Assembly: GCF_000220505.1 (NCBI RefSeq)
Contig: NZ_AFPJ01000054.1
Span: 1-54,761 of the forward strand
Source of the DNA: Microbulbifer agarilyticus S89
GTDB lineage: Bacteria > Pseudomonadota > Gammaproteobacteria > Pseudomonadales > Cellvibrionaceae
Length of the DNA: 54,761 nucleotides
Reading direction: 5' to 3'
The notes under the pieces are model-generated. The model saw only the letters and a program-made list of their open reading frames with translations. It ran no database searches and was not told where the DNA came from. Numbering within the stretch: the first letter of the stretch is position 1; each line of letters begins with the position of its first letter. Position numbers and translations under genes: made by a program. Of the stretch, positions 37,076-46,414 are shown one piece after another.

Positions 37076-38299
37076 ATGCGAAAAATTTTGACCACGGAAG
37101 CGCAATCTCACCACTCAGGAAAACCGGCAGGGCTGCCCGCCAACTCCGTCGGTATCGTCGAGCCAAATAGCCATACATTTCCCGGCCCGTTCAAGTTGGC
37201 CTGTGGCCGCGTACTGGACGAATACACCCTGGTCTACGAAACCTACGGCCAGTTGAACGCCGATAAAAGCAATGGCGTACTCATCTGCCATGCGCTGTCC
37301 GGCCACCATCACGCCGCGGGTTACCACAGCGTCAGCGATAAGCGCCCGGGCTGGTGGGACCACTACATCGGCCCCGGGAAACCCATCGACACCAACAAAT
37401 TTTTCGTGGTTGCGCTGAATAACCTCGGCGGTTGCCACGGCTCCACCGGCCCCACTTCCATTAATCCGCAAACCGGCAAACCCTGGGGTGCGGACTTTCC
37501 ACCGTTGCGCGCGCGCGACTGGGTGCACAGCCAGGCACAGCTGGCGGACCTGCTGGGTATCCAGCAGTGGGCGGCGGTGGTCGGCGGCAGTCTCGGTGGC
37601 ATGCAGGCCATGCGCTGGTCACTGGAATACCCCGAGCGCCTGCGCCATTGCGTGGTGATTGCCTCGGCAATGAAACTGTCTGCACAGAATATCGCGTTCA
37701 ATGAAACCGCCCGCCAGGCCATTACCTCGGACCCGGATTTTCGCGATGGTCGCTATCTGGAAGAAGATACCCTGCCGCGCCATGGCCTCGCCGTGGCGCG
37801 CATGATCGGGCACATCACCTACCTGTCGGACGATGGGCTGGGTAAAAAATTCGGCCGTGAATTGCGCTCCGGTACTTTTGCCCAGGGCGTAGAAGAGCTG
37901 GTGGAATTCCAGGTGCAGAGTTATCTGCGCTACCAGGGTGATTCGTTCTCCGGCAGCTTCGACCCGAACACCTATATCCTGATGACCCGCGCGCTGGATT
38001 ACTTCGACCTGGCGCGGGAGTATGGCGACGATCCGGTGGCGGCATTCTCCCATGCACGGTGTAAGTTCCTGCTGGTGTCGTTCACCTCCGACTGGCGCTT
38101 TGCCCCGGAGCGCTCGCGCGAAATCGCCGATGCGCTGATGCATGCCAATGTGCCGGTTACCTACGCGGAAGTGGAGTCTCCCATGGGCCACGACGCCTTC
38201 CTGTTGCCGAACACGCGCTACGAAAATATTTTCGCCGCGTATATGAATAATGTCGCCCGTGAACAGGCGGGCGGTGCGCGTGCCGAGGTGACCCCATGA
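37076..38299 (+). CDS. metX: Homoserine O-acyltransferase MetX (probably O-succinyl)
   Basis: A 407-residue alpha/beta hydrolase-fold enzyme that activates homoserine for methionine synthesis. [15 protein letters not shown] and the nucleophile Ser172 in [14 protein letters not shown] are typical; Asp and His of the triad lie in SFTSDWRF and [10 protein letters not shown]. In gammaproteobacterial MetX with an adjacent MetW the acyl donor is usually succinyl-CoA, so O-succinyltransferase is likelier than acetyl. The first 20 or so residues are extra relative to Pseudomonas MetX, but no closer ATG is available. The metW start overlaps its stop. Confidence 0.93.
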   Translation: MRKILTTEAQSHHSGKPAGLPANSVGIVEPNSHTFPGPFKLACGRVLDEYTLVYETYGQLNADKSNGVLICHALSGHHHAAGYHSVSDKRPGWWDHYIGPGKPIDTNKFFVVALNNLGGCHGSTGPTSINPQTGKPWGADFPPLRARDWVHSQAQLADLLGIQQWAAVVGGSLGGMQAMRWSLEYPERLRHCVVIASAMKLSAQNIAFNETARQAITSDPDFRDGRYLEEDTLPRHGLAVARMIGHITYLSDDGLGKKFGRELRSGTFAQGVEELVEFQVQSYLRYQGDSFSGSFDPNTYILMTRALDYFDLAREYGDDPVAAFSHARCKFLLVSFTSDWRFAPERSREIADALMHANVPVTYAEVESPMGHDAFLLPNTRYENIFAAYMNNVAREQAGGARAEVTP

Positions 38300-38889
38300 T
38301 GCGTAAGGACCTCGATATCATCCACAACTGGGTGCCGGCGCGGTCGCGGGTGCTCGACCTCGGTTGTGGTGATGGGGCGTTGCTGGAGCGTCTGGCCAGC
38401 GAGAAGCAGGTCAGCGGCTACGGTGTTGAAATCGATCCGCAAGAAATCCAGAAATGCGTCGAGCGTGGGGTCAACGTAGTAGAGCAGAACCTGGATAACG
38501 GCCTGAAAAATTTCGCCGACCACAGTTTCGATACCGTGCTGATGACCCAGGCATTGCAGACCCTGCGTTTCCCCCATCTGGTGGTGGAGGAAATGCTGCG
38601 GGTCGGGCGCGAGTGCATTATTACCTTCCCCAATTTCGGGCAGTGGAAAGCGCGCTGGCACCTGGCGTTTTCCGGCCGCATGCCGGTATCGGATTTATTA
38701 CCCTACGAATGGTACGACACGCCTAATATTCACTTTTGTACTTTCAAAGACTTTGAGGTGTTGTGTCGGGAGCACAACTGGAAGATTCTGCACCGTCAGG
38801 CGGTATCGGAGTCCCCGGTTTCCGGTGTGTTGAAGGACTTTTTGCCGAATTTATTCGGTGAGACAGCGATTTACCATCTGACTCGCTAA
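38296..38889 (+). CDS. metW: Methionine biosynthesis protein MetW
   Basis: A 197-residue SAM-dependent methyltransferase-fold protein. [15 protein letters not shown] is motif [16 protein letters not shown] and [15 protein letters not shown] are MetW hallmarks. MetW pairs with MetX and is needed for efficient homoserine acylation. Its ATG overlaps the metX TGA (ATGA), so the two are coupled. Its stop codon lies inside a terminator stem. Confidence 0.95.
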   Translation: MMRKDLDIIHNWVPARSRVLDLGCGDGALLERLASEKQVSGYGVEIDPQEIQKCVERGVNVVEQNLDNGLKNFADHSFDTVLMTQALQTLRFPHLVVEEMLRVGRECIITFPNFGQWKARWHLAFSGRMPVSDLLPYEWYDTPNIHFCTFKDFEVLCREHNWKILHRQAVSESPVSGVLKDFLPNLFGETAIYHLTR

Positions 38890-38914
38890 TATTATCTGTA
38901 GCGAGTCGCTTTTT
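38880..38914 (+). terminator. Intrinsic terminator after metW
   Basis: GACTCGCTA (38880-38888) pairs perfectly with TAGCGAGTC (38899-38907), then GCTTTTT. The left arm overlaps the metW stop codon. Confidence 0.85.
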
Positions 38915-38976
38915 ACGCCATGCGAGCGGGCCGTAACGGGCTTGTTGCGCACGCAAACTCAGTTTAGGAGGACGCC

Positions 38977-39426
38977 GTGAAACGTTATTTTGCTGCATTT
39001 ATTTCTGTGGCCTTATTGCTGTGGGCTGCAGCGGCCGCGGCGCAACAAGCCAAAATCATCGAGAACCATCAGAATTTCGGCGATTATCGTGTGAGTTATT
39101 CGGTGTTTAACAGTGACTTTATCTCGCCGGAAATCGCGCGTGAATACAATCTGGTGCGGGCGCGTGACCGTGCCTTTGTGAATATTTCCGTTGGTAAAAA
39201 AGGCGGGACCACAGGTGAGAGCGCCGGCATTTCTGGCAACGCCATGAACCTGATCCAACAGTCGCGCGCGCTGGAGTTCAAGGAAATACGCGATGGCGAT
39301 GCAGTGTATTACCTGGCACCGTTCCGCTTCGAGGACGAAGAGAGCCTGACGTTCAAAATCGATCTGGTAATGCCCGACGGCAGCAAGCAGCAACTGACTT
39401 TCCGTCGCCAGTTACACAAGAACTGA
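38977..39426 (+). CDS. DUF4426 domain protein, exported
   Basis: A 149-residue periplasmic protein of DUF4426. A signal peptide ends at AAA-QQ (about residue 22). The mature part is beta-rich (NFGDYRVSYSVFNSDFISPEIAREY; VYYLAPFRFEDEESL). Function unknown. It starts at GTG 38977 behind a strong TAGGAGG. Position between metW and rdgB is conserved in Pseudomonas relatives, though here terminators stand on both sides. Confidence 0.86.
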   Translation: MKRYFAAFISVALLLWAAAAAAQQAKIIENHQNFGDYRVSYSVFNSDFISPEIAREYNLVRARDRAFVNISVGKKGGTTGESAGISGNAMNLIQQSRALEFKEIRDGDAVYYLAPFRFEDEESLTFKIDLVMPDGSKQQLTFRRQLHKN

Positions 39427-39469
39427 ATCTCGCTCCGTTATCCTTCTCTTGAATCAAAGCACTTAAATT

Positions 39470-39497
39470 ACAGCGAGCGCACCGCGTTCGCTGTTTT
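39470..39497 (+). terminator. Intrinsic terminator after DUF4426 gene
   Basis: ACAGCGAGCGC-ACC-GCGTTCGCTGT makes an 11-pair stem with one G-T pair, then TTTT. Confidence 0.8.
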
Positions 39498-39519
39498 GCG
39501 TTGAACGGAACTCGCCCTT

Positions 39520-40164
39520 ATGGAAAAAATCGTCCTCGCCAGCGGCAACGCGGGCAAGCTGAAAGAGTTTTCCCAGTTGTTTTCCGGCTGGCAGATCGCG
39601 GTGTTGCCGCAGTCTGACTTTTTACAGGAAGAGGCGGATGAAACCGGCCTTAGCTTTATCGAAAACGCCCTGATCAAGGCACGGCACGCGAGCCGCGCTA
39701 GCGGCTTGCCGGCACTGGCGGATGATTCCGGCCTGGCAGTGGATGCCCTCGGTGGTGCCCCGGGTATCTATTCGGCACGTTATGCCGGTGTGGGTGCCAG
39801 CGATGCCGAGAACAACCAGAAATTACTCCAGGCACTGGAAGAGGTGCCCACAGAAAAACGCGGGGCAAGTTTTCACTGTGCACTTGCCTTTGTGCGCAGC
39901 GCCGACGACCCGGTACCGCTGGTGTGCACCGCGCGCTGGACTGGGGTGATCCAGACCGCGCCCGCGGGCGACCAGGGCTTTGGCTACGACCCGCTGTTCT
40001 TCGTCCCCTCGGAAGGTCTCACCTCGGCCCAGTTGCCGCGAGAGGTAAAGAATCGCCTCAGCCACCGTGCGCATGCGGTGAAGAAGTTTGAGCAGCTGTG
40101 GCACGAGGAAATGGTGGTACCGGAACGGCAGGCCAGGGAAGCCGCCGGCACGAAGTTTTTCTAG
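39520..40164 (+). CDS. rdgB: XTP/dITP diphosphatase RdgB
   Basis: A 214-residue house-cleaning nucleotidase of the HAM1 family that removes ITP and XTP. The N-terminal [10 protein letters not shown], central [26 protein letters not shown] and the [10 protein letters not shown] segment are diagnostic. The C-terminal 14 residues are an extra tail. The TAG stop is immediately followed by the hemW ATG. Confidence 0.95.
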   Translation: MEKIVLASGNAGKLKEFSQLFSGWQIAVLPQSDFLQEEADETGLSFIENALIKARHASRASGLPALADDSGLAVDALGGAPGIYSARYAGVGASDAENNQKLLQALEEVPTEKRGASFHCALAFVRSADDPVPLVCTARWTGVIQTAPAGDQGFGYDPLFFVPSEGLTSAQLPREVKNRLSHRAHAVKKFEQLWHEEMVVPERQAREAAGTKFF

Positions 40165-41406
40165 ATGGCCGCACACGGTACCGGTCAGTCCCTGTTGGCG
40201 TTGCCGCCGCTCAGTCTCTACGTGCATATCCCCTGGTGTGTGCGCAAATGCCCCTATTGTGACTTCAACTCCCACGAGTTTGCCGCCGGCATGCTGGAGC
40301 ATGCCCAGGGTAGCCCGGCGGGTGCACGCCACCTGCCAGAAGCGGAGTATGTGGACCAGTTGGAGCGCGACCTGCGCAGCCAGCTGCCCTGGGTCCAGGG
40401 GCGCAAGCTCGGCTCCATTTTCTTCGGCGGCGGCACGCCCAGCCTGTTTTCACCGCTGGCCATCGGTCGCATTCTCGACCTCGCCGAGTCGCTGGTGGGT
40501 TTTGCCGATGACATCGAGATCACCCTGGAGGCGAACCCGGGGACATTTGAGCAGGCCAAGTTTGCCGGTTATCGCCAAGCTGGCGTGAATCGTTTGTCGA
40601 TCGGGGTGCAGAGCTTCGACCCACTGCAACTGCAGAATCTCGGGCGTATCCACTCGGGCCCCGAGGCGCTGAAGGCGGCTACCCAGGCGCGCACGGCAGG
40701 CTTCGACAATATCAATATCGACCTGATGCACGGCCTGCCGGGGCAGGGCGAGACCGAGGCGCTGCAGGACCTGGCACAGGCGGTTGCGCTGGGCGCCGAG
40801 CATATCTCCTGGTACCAGCTCACCATCGAGCCCAATACCGCCTTTTATTCCGCACCCCCGGTTACCCCCGGCTCTGAGCAAATTGCCGCGATCCAAAAGG
40901 CCGGCCGCGCGTACCTGGCAGAGCAGGGCTACGGCCGCTATGAGGTGTCGGCCTATGGTCGCGCGGGGCTGGCTTCGCGGCACAATCTCAATTACTGGTC
41001 CTTTGCGGATTACCTCGGCATCGGCGCCGGTGCTCACGGCAAGGTCACCCTGCCGCAAACCGGCCGCATCCTGCGTACTCAGCGAACCCGTGCACCGCAG
41101 CACTATCTGGCGCTCGGCTGTGAAACCGGGGCTGGCGGCGTGGAATTTACGCTGCCCAAAATCAAGGAAGTTGCGGAGGGCGAGCGCCCGCTGGAATTCC
41201 TGATGAATGCCTTGCGGCTTGAGGACGGGGTACCGGCGGAGAGTTTCGAGCAGTTTACCGGCCTGCCACTGGAGACCTTGCGCCGCGAGTGGCAGCGGCT
41301 CGAGGTGATGGAGCTGGTGCGGCCGCTGGGGCCCACCATTGGCACCACCAGCTTTGGGTATGACTACATAGACGAAATATTGCAGCGCTATCTGGCGGAA
41401 AGCTGA
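40165..41406 (+). CDS. hemW: Radical SAM haem chaperone HemW
   Basis: A 413-residue radical SAM protein. The 4Fe-4S cluster cysteines are Cys25, Cys29 and Cys32 (CVRKCPYC). FFGGGTPSLF, the SAM-binding EANPG and NRLSIGVQSFD stretches, and the C-terminal HemN_C domain follow. HemW is a haem chaperone, not a coproporphyrinogen oxidase: the oxidase-specific N-terminal extension is missing. It begins right at the rdgB stop, so the two are coupled. Confidence 0.94.
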   Translation: MAAHGTGQSLLALPPLSLYVHIPWCVRKCPYCDFNSHEFAAGMLEHAQGSPAGARHLPEAEYVDQLERDLRSQLPWVQGRKLGSIFFGGGTPSLFSPLAIGRILDLAESLVGFADDIEITLEANPGTFEQAKFAGYRQAGVNRLSIGVQSFDPLQLQNLGRIHSGPEALKAATQARTAGFDNINIDLMHGLPGQGETEALQDLAQAVALGAEHISWYQLTIEPNTAFYSAPPVTPGSEQIAAIQKAGRAYLAEQGYGRYEVSAYGRAGLASRHNLNYWSFADYLGIGAGAHGKVTLPQTGRILRTQRTRAPQHYLALGCETGAGGVEFTLPKIKEVAEGERPLEFLMNALRLEDGVPAESFEQFTGLPLETLRREWQRLEVMELVRPLGPTIGTTSFGYDYIDEILQRYLAES

Positions 41407-41495
41407 GCCGCCGCAGCGGAGCAGGGTATGCCCTTGAAAACCGCAAAATGGGCCGCATATAGGGCACAACGCCAAGAATGGTGAAAGTAATTGCC

Positions 41496-41524
41496 TTGCG
41501 GGGGCTGCAGACGCTACTTATTAT
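41496..41524 (+). promoter_or_regulatory. Candidate promoter of trxA
   Basis: TTGCGG (41496-41501), 17 bases, TATTAT (41519-41524), about 50 bases before the trxA start. The hexamers match the sigma-70 consensus at four or five positions each. Confidence 0.6.
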
Positions 41525-41575
41525 GTCTGCCAGTCCGAGCACTGGCCGGAAGAAACAGAACCACAGGAAAGCATT

Positions 41576-41902
41576 ATGAGCGCGAACATCGTAAACGTAA
41601 CCGATGCAGAGTTTGAAGCCGAAGTACTGAAGGCCGACGGCCCGGTATTGGTAGACTTCTGGGCACAGTGGTGTGGCCCCTGCAAGATGATCGCTCCGGT
41701 TCTGGAAGATCTGTCCGGTCACTACGGCGAAAAGCTGAAGATCGTCAAGGTTGACGTCGACGCGAACAAAGAGGCTGCGGCCAAGTACAACGTGCGTGGC
41801 ATCCCGACCCTGCTGCTGTTCAAAGGCGGCAACGTGGAAGGCACCAAGGTTGGCGCCCTGTCCCGGGCACAGCTGACCGAGTTCATCGACAGCCAGATCT
41901 GA
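41576..41902 (+). CDS. trxA: Thioredoxin TrxA
   Basis: A 108-residue classical thioredoxin. The redox site WCGPC is at 32-36, preceded by [15 protein letters not shown] carries the cis-proline. It reduces protein disulphides with NADPH-thioredoxin reductase. It has its own candidate promoter and a strong terminator, and lies upstream of rho as in E. coli and Pseudomonas. Confidence 0.98.
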   Translation: MSANIVNVTDAEFEAEVLKADGPVLVDFWAQWCGPCKMIAPVLEDLSGHYGEKLKIVKVDVDANKEAAAKYNVRGIPTLLLFKGGNVEGTKVGALSRAQLTEFIDSQI

Positions 41903-41909
41903 TCGATCT

Positions 41910-41941
41910 CACAGGGCGCCAATGGCGCCCTGTGTCGTTTT
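41910..41941 (+). terminator. Intrinsic terminator after trxA
   Basis: CACAGGGCGCC-AAT-GGCGCCCTGTG, an 11-pair perfect stem, then TCGTTTT. Confidence 0.88.
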
Positions 41942-42016
41942 GGGGCATCGGGCCCTGGCGGCAGGAGAAGCGGGTTGCGCCCAGGGTAATGGCGCCCCAA
42001 GCTTGCGAAATAGGCC

Positions 42017-42044
42017 TTGCAGGATGCCGAACTGCGGTTATACT
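42017..42044 (+). promoter_or_regulatory. Candidate promoter of rho
   Basis: TTGCAG (42017-42022), 16 bases, TATACT (42039-42044). Transcription would start near 42050 and give rho a leader of about 350 bases, in line with the long autoregulated rho leader known in E. coli. Confidence 0.65.
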
Positions 42045-42062
42045 GGCTAGTAATCAAATTAA

Positions 42063-42287
42063 CTGTTCAGTCCAAACCTGAGCCAAGTCGCCAACCCCGC
42101 TGCTGACGCGGCCTCTCCGGCGCAAACTCCTCAAGTTGAACATCCCCCACAGGCATCTCCGCCGCAGCCATATTGGCAATCTGGTAATCGTGCCGTTGTA
42201 AGTGGGTATTCGTTTCACCCGGGTCGTCGTGATCGATCTGGGTTCGCGAGAAACGAAAACGACATGAGTGAGCGTTGCTTCGGGTAG
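42063..42287 (+). other. Open frame in the rho leader (possible rhoL-like peptide)
   Basis: A 75-codon frame without stop lies inside the leader and ends at TAG 42285. Its end reads FARNENDMSERCFG, loosely like the end of E. coli RhoL (RKDMSR). No ATG or GTG exists upstream in frame: only ATG 42264, which would give seven residues (MSERCFG), or CTG/TTG-type starts. The rest of the 41942-42404 gap has no gene. Coding or regulatory status is unproven. Confidence 0.25.
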
Positions 42288-42404
42288 TAATCCAGCCAGC
42301 ATGTCGAATCGGGCATTATCACCATCGAAACTTCAACTCCCTCCGCAGAAACGTCCAGCGCGTCCGCGCGAACCGACAGAAGAAACCGTAATAAAGCAAT
42401 TGGT

Positions 42405-43664
42405 ATGAACCTTTCTGAATTAAAAACCAAACCCATTGAAGAGCTGATTGAAATTGCCAAGGGCATGGGGCTCGAAAACCTTGCCCGCTCGCGCAAACAG
42501 GACATTATTTTCAATATCCTGAAGCGCCACGCCAAAAGTGGCGAAGACATCTACGGCGAAGGTGTATTGGAAATCCTTCAGGACGGTTTTGGTTTCCTGC
42601 GCTCCGCAGACTCCTCATACCTCGCAGGCCCGGACGACATTTATGTCTCCCCGAGCCAGATTCGCCGCTTTAACCTGCGCACCGGCGACTCCATCTCCGG
42701 CAAGATCCGCCCCCCCAAAGAAGGTGAACGCTACTTCGCCCTGCTGAAAGTCAGCGACATCAACTTCGACAAGCCGGAAAACGCGCGCAACAAGATTCTG
42801 TTCGAAAACCTCACGCCGCTGTTCCCGAATGACCGTTTGGGACTGGAGTGTGGTAATGGGTCCTCTGAAGACCTGATCGGCCGCATCATTGACCTGGTAG
42901 CCCCGATTGGCAAGGGCCAGCGTGGTCTGATCGTAGCGCCGCCCAAGGCGGGTAAAACCATCATGTTGCAGAACATGGCCCAGGCGATTACCCGCAATAA
43001 CCCGGAATGCCACCTGATTGTTCTGCTGATCGATGAGCGACCGGAAGAAGTTACTGAAATGCAGCGCTCGGTGCGCGGCGAAGTGGTTGCCTCTACCTTT
43101 GACGAGCCGCCTGCGCGTCACGTACAGGTTGCCGAGATGGTGATCGAAAAGGCCAAGCGCCTGGTCGAGCACAAGAAAGACGTGGTTATCCTGCTTGACT
43201 CCATTACCCGTCTGGCGCGTGCTTACAACACCACTGTGCCGAGCTCCGGTAAGGTCCTTACCGGTGGTGTGGACGCGCACGCGCTGGAGCGCCCGAAGCG
43301 CTTCTTTGGTGCAGCACGTAACATCGAAGAAGGTGGTAGCCTGTCGATTATTGCCACCGCACTGGTGGATACCGGCTCCAAGATGGACGAAGTGATCTTC
43401 GAAGAGTTCAAGGGCACCGGTAACATGGAACTGCAGCTGGACCGTAAGATCGCCGAAAAACGCGTATATCCCGCAATTAACGTGCGTCGTTCCGGTACTC
43501 GCCGCGAAGAACTGCTAATGCCGGAAGGCGAGCTGCAGCGCGTTTGGATCCTGCGCAAGCTACTTCACGATATGGAAGATTTGGCCGCCACCGAATTCCT
43601 TATCGATAAGCTCAAAGACTTTAAGACGAATGATGAATTCTTCCTGTCCATGAAACGGAAATAA
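42405..43664 (+). CDS. rho: Transcription termination factor Rho
   Basis: A 419-residue RNA helicase matching E. coli Rho (419 residues) throughout. The N-terminal helix bundle (1-47) precedes the cold-shock-like RNA site with GFGFLRS (61-67) and [12 protein letters not shown]. Walker A APPKAGKT is at 178-185, Walker [17 protein letters not shown], and the R-loop [27 protein letters not shown] (family segment). Rho ends untranslated and antisense transcripts. It has a long leader, probably autoregulated, and its own terminator. Confidence 0.98.
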   Translation: MNLSELKTKPIEELIEIAKGMGLENLARSRKQDIIFNILKRHAKSGEDIYGEGVLEILQDGFGFLRSADSSYLAGPDDIYVSPSQIRRFNLRTGDSISGKIRPPKEGERYFALLKVSDINFDKPENARNKILFENLTPLFPNDRLGLECGNGSSEDLIGRIIDLVAPIGKGQRGLIVAPPKAGKTIMLQNMAQAITRNNPECHLIVLLIDERPEEVTEMQRSVRGEVVASTFDEPPARHVQVAEMVIEKAKRLVEHKKDVVILLDSITRLARAYNTTVPSSGKVLTGGVDAHALERPKRFFGAARNIEEGGSLSIIATALVDTGSKMDEVIFEEFKGTGNMELQLDRKIAEKRVYPAINVRRSGTRREELLMPEGELQRVWILRKLLHDMEDLAATEFLIDKLKDFKTNDEFFLSMKRK

Positions 43665-43679
43665 TTCTCTTTTAGTATG

Positions 43680-43707
43680 AAGGCCGGCGTTAAATGCCGG
43701 CCTTTTT
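43680..43707 (+). terminator. Intrinsic terminator after rho
   Basis: AAGGCCGGC-GTTAAAT-GCCGGCCTT followed by TTT: a nine-pair stem and T tract. Confidence 0.92.
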
Positions 43708-43960
43708 CGTGTAATGCAGATGAATTTTGCAATGCGTTGAATGAGGCGTGAAATTACGCCGAATTAAGTTGAAAACCCACGGTGTTAGGCATATAAAGGC
43801 TTCACCAAATGTGTTGTGCGGTATTTCAACACTGACCGAATTGGTTCCTGATAACTGGGAAGTTGTCTGACTCCGGACCAAACTCAAGTGGATAACGTGG
43901 TGGTGCTGGTTATCCGTTTGTGAATGCACGACAGCCCACTTACTCATGTGAGACTTTTTT

Positions 43961-44230
43961 GTGAATATCTATATCGGAAATCTGGCCTACGGCGTAACCT
44001 CTGACGAACTGCACGAAGCTTTTGGTGCATTCGGTGAAATCTCCCGGGCTACTGTAATCACTGACCGGGAAACTGGCCGTTCTAAAGGTTTTGGTTTCGT
44101 AGAAATGCCGAACGACGACGAAGCGCGTAAGGCAATCGAAGAAATGAATGATCAGCCGCTGTCTGGCCGTAACATCCGTGTTAACGAAGCCAAGCCGCGC
44201 GAAGACCGTCCGCGTCGTCCCCGCTTCTAA
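43961..44230 (+). CDS. RRM-type RNA-binding protein
   Basis: An 89-residue protein consisting of one RNA recognition motif. RNP2 is IYIGNL (3-8) and RNP1 is KGFGFVEM (43-50). The tail KPREDRPRRPRF is basic. Bacterial RRM proteins bind single-stranded RNA and are often cold-induced. Start is GTG 43961; the 253 bases before it have no recognisable promoter pair but may contain a regulated leader. A terminator follows, so the gene is monocistronic. Confidence 0.92.
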   Translation: MNIYIGNLAYGVTSDELHEAFGAFGEISRATVITDRETGRSKGFGFVEMPNDDEARKAIEEMNDQPLSGRNIRVNEAKPREDRPRRPRF

Positions 44231-44251
44231 GTTCTCTTAGAAGTTCGGCAG

Positions 44252-44277
44252 CCCGCAGTCATGTACTGCGGGTTGTT
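44252..44277 (+). terminator. Terminator after the RRM gene
   Basis: CCCGCAGT-CATGT-ACTGCGGG, an eight-pair stem, then TTGTT. Confidence 0.8.
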
Positions 44278-44399
44278 CTCCCCCTATCTCCCTCCTCCCC
44301 CCGATACCCCTCAAGCTCTGCCGAATTGGCAGCGTTGATTCCCTATTTTGTGCTGACTGCTTTACACTGGCCGGTGAATTTCCCGTCGACCAATAGAGC

Positions 44400-45863
44400 A
44401 TGAAATACAAAGACCTGCGCGACTTCATCAAGCTGCTGGAAAAGCGCGGCCTGTTGAAGCGTATTACCTACCCGGTAAATCCCTATCTGGAAATGACAGA
44501 GATCGCCGACCGCGTACTGCGTGCGGGTGGCCCGGCCCTGCTGTTTGAAAACCCTGTCGGTTACGACACCCCGGTTCTCGCCAACCTATTTGGTACGCCC
44601 GAGCGCGTCGCCCTCGGCATGGGCAAAGAGTCCACTGCCGAACTGCGCCAGGTCGGAGAGCTGCTGGCTTTCCTGAAGGAGCCACAGCCACCAGAGGGCT
44701 TCAGGGATGCCTGGCAGAAACTGCCCATCTTCAAACAAGTCATGAATATGGGGCCGAAGGTCGTGAGTAAGGCCGACTCCCAGCAGATCACTATTGAGGC
44801 GGGTGATGTCGACCTCAGCAAGATGCCAATACAGACCTGCTGGCCCGGCGACGCCGCGCCCCTGGTCACCTGGCCACTGGTGATTACCCGCGGACCGGAG
44901 AAGAAACGCCAGAACCTGGGGATCTACCGCATGCAGCTGATCGGTAAGAACCGGCTGATCATGCGCTGGCTCTCCCACCGCGGCGGTGCGCTGGACTTCC
45001 GTGAGTGGCAACAGCAATTCCCCGGTGAGCCCTTCCCGGTGGCCGTCGCCCTCGGCGCCGATCCAGCCACCATCCTCGGTGCCGTCACCCCCGTGCCCGA
45101 CACCCTTTCCGAATACGCATTCGCCGGCTTGCTGCGCGGTAGCAAGACCGAGGTGGCCGAAGCCAAACTCAGCAACCTGCAGGTACCGGCGAGCGCCGAA
45201 TACGTGCTTGAGGGCTATATCTATCCCGAAGACATGGCGGATGAAGGCCCTTATGGCGACCACACCGGCTATTACAACGAAGTGGACAGCTTTCCCGTCT
45301 TCACCGTCGAGAAGATCACCCACCGCAAAGACCCGATCTACCACAGCACCTACACCGGCCGTCCACCGGATGAGCCGGCAGTACTCGGCGAAGCACTGAA
45401 TGAGGTCTTTGTACCCATCCTGCGCAAGCAGTTTCCGGAAATTGTCGACTTTTACCTGCCCCCGGAAGGCTGCTCCTATCGCCTCGCCGTGGTCACCATG
45501 AAGAAGCAGTACCCCGGCCACGCCAAGCGCGTGATGATGGGAGTCTGGTCCTTCCTGCGCCAGTTTATGTATACCAAGTTCGTTATCGTCGCCGACGATG
45601 ACGTCAACGCCCGCGACTGGAAGGATGTGATCTGGGCCATGACAACGCGCATGGACCCAGCGCGGGATACAGTCATGGTTGAAAACACACCCATCGATTA
45701 CCTGGACTTCGCCTCGCCGGTGTCTGGCCTGGGCTCGAAAATCGGATTTGATGCGACCAACAAATGGGAGGGTGAAACCACCCGCGAATGGGGGCGCCCA
45801 ATTGTGAAAGACCCCGAAGTAACACAGAAAATTGACGAGATCTGGGATGAACTCGGACTGTAG
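44400..45863 (+). CDS. ubiD: 4-hydroxy-3-polyprenylbenzoate decarboxylase UbiD
   Basis: A 487-residue prenylated-flavin-dependent decarboxylase of ubiquinone synthesis, close in length to E. coli UbiD (497). [22 protein letters not shown] is the canonical start; the central [26 protein letters not shown] and [20 protein letters not shown] segments hold cofactor and active-site residues, and the end [31 protein letters not shown] is typical (only described from the family). It is the last recognisable core gene before the mobile region. Confidence 0.96.
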   Translation: MKYKDLRDFIKLLEKRGLLKRITYPVNPYLEMTEIADRVLRAGGPALLFENPVGYDTPVLANLFGTPERVALGMGKESTAELRQVGELLAFLKEPQPPEGFRDAWQKLPIFKQVMNMGPKVVSKADSQQITIEAGDVDLSKMPIQTCWPGDAAPLVTWPLVITRGPEKKRQNLGIYRMQLIGKNRLIMRWLSHRGGALDFREWQQQFPGEPFPVAVALGADPATILGAVTPVPDTLSEYAFAGLLRGSKTEVAEAKLSNLQVPASAEYVLEGYIYPEDMADEGPYGDHTGYYNEVDSFPVFTVEKITHRKDPIYHSTYTGRPPDEPAVLGEALNEVFVPILRKQFPEIVDFYLPPEGCSYRLAVVTMKKQYPGHAKRVMMGVWSFLRQFMYTKFVIVADDDVNARDWKDVIWAMTTRMDPARDTVMVENTPIDYLDFASPVSGLGSKIGFDATNKWEGETTREWGRPIVKDPEVTQKIDEIWDELGL

Positions 45864-45892
45864 TTAAACCACCGCAACGCCAGGGAGGGCGT

Positions 45893-46282
45893 ATGGAAAT
45901 CATAAAAACAATCAGGCCGGGTCACGACGGCAGCAAGCGCTATCAGGACAAATACGGCGAGCAACTCTGCGCGGTGCGCTACCGCCGCTCACCCTGTAAG
46001 AAAACCGTGTATACCACGGTAGAAATCATCGTTGCGCAAAGAGAGGCCTACGTCCAAAAACGGCCCCAGCCAACTCCTGAGCCGAACAATAAAAACGACT
46101 GGGTAGCGATCAAAATCGCCTTCGAAGAAATCGAGCTGCGCAACGAGGTGCGAAGAATGGGCGGCCGCTGGAGCCGCGTCGCCAAAGCCTGGGTCGCCAA
46201 ACGCTCAGTGGCAAAGCGCATCAATATCGAACATCGCGTTGTTGAAGGCTTGATCGATCAATGCCTAGATGTAGACATATAA
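45893..46282 (+). CDS. Small uncharacterised protein at the border of the cassette array
   Basis: A 129-residue soluble protein. It begins MEIIKTIRPGHDGSKRYQDKYG and continues with LCAVRYRRSPCKKTVYTTVEIIVAQRE, a central linker (about 60-72), and a C-terminal helical part with EIELRNEVRRMGGRWSRVAKAW. It is basic and could bind nucleic acid. I associate this pattern with a family of orphan proteins found scattered in gamma- and betaproteobacterial intergenic regions, from memory only. GGAGG lies before ATG 45893. Its last codons (CLDVDI) are themselves copy 1 of a five-copy DNA motif that continues behind the gene. No function is assigned. Confidence 0.8.
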   Translation: MEIIKTIRPGHDGSKRYQDKYGEQLCAVRYRRSPCKKTVYTTVEIIVAQREAYVQKRPQPTPEPNNKNDWVAIKIAFEEIELRNEVRRMGGRWSRVAKAWVAKRSVAKRINIEHRVVEGLIDQCLDVDI

Positions 46283-46370
46283 ACAAAAAATCCCGCATGG
46301 CTATATCTGGCAATAATTCCTAGATGTAGCCATGATATGCCCAGATGTAGCCATTATGTCTATATCTGGG
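46264..46370. repeat. Five-copy AGATRTAGMCAT motif cluster
   Basis: Copies: CCTAGATGTAGACAT (46264-46278, +), CATGGCTATATCTGGC (46296-46311, read on minus), CCTAGATGTAGCCATG (46319-46334, +), CCCAGATGTAGCCATT (46340-46355, +) and TATGTCTATATCTGGG (46355-46370, read on minus). Consensus CCHAGATRTAGMCAT. Orientation is + - + + -. The first copy overlaps the end of the small gene. The layout suggests binding sites or element ends rather than a CRISPR, since copies are inverted and spacers are only 0 to 17 bases. Confidence 0.85.
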
Positions 46371-46386
46371 GCTTATGAATAAAACT

Positions 46387-46393
46387 GTTATGC
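46387..46393 (+). repeat. First cassette junction (attI-like or remnant core site)
   Basis: GTTATGC. The next cassette starts TTATGC and its own attC begins GCATAAC, the exact reverse complement, so recombination between G and TTATGC at 46387/46388 is supported. The bases to the left are not an attC and no integrase gene is near, so this is either an orphan attI or a secondary insertion site. Confidence 0.75.
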
Positions 46394-46414
46394 ATCCACT
46401 CGGAATCGATACTT

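Noticed and set aside
46264-46370. Motif cluster as a CRISPR array
   Set aside because: Copies are about 12-16 bases, occur in both orientations and lack regular spacers; no cas gene is present.
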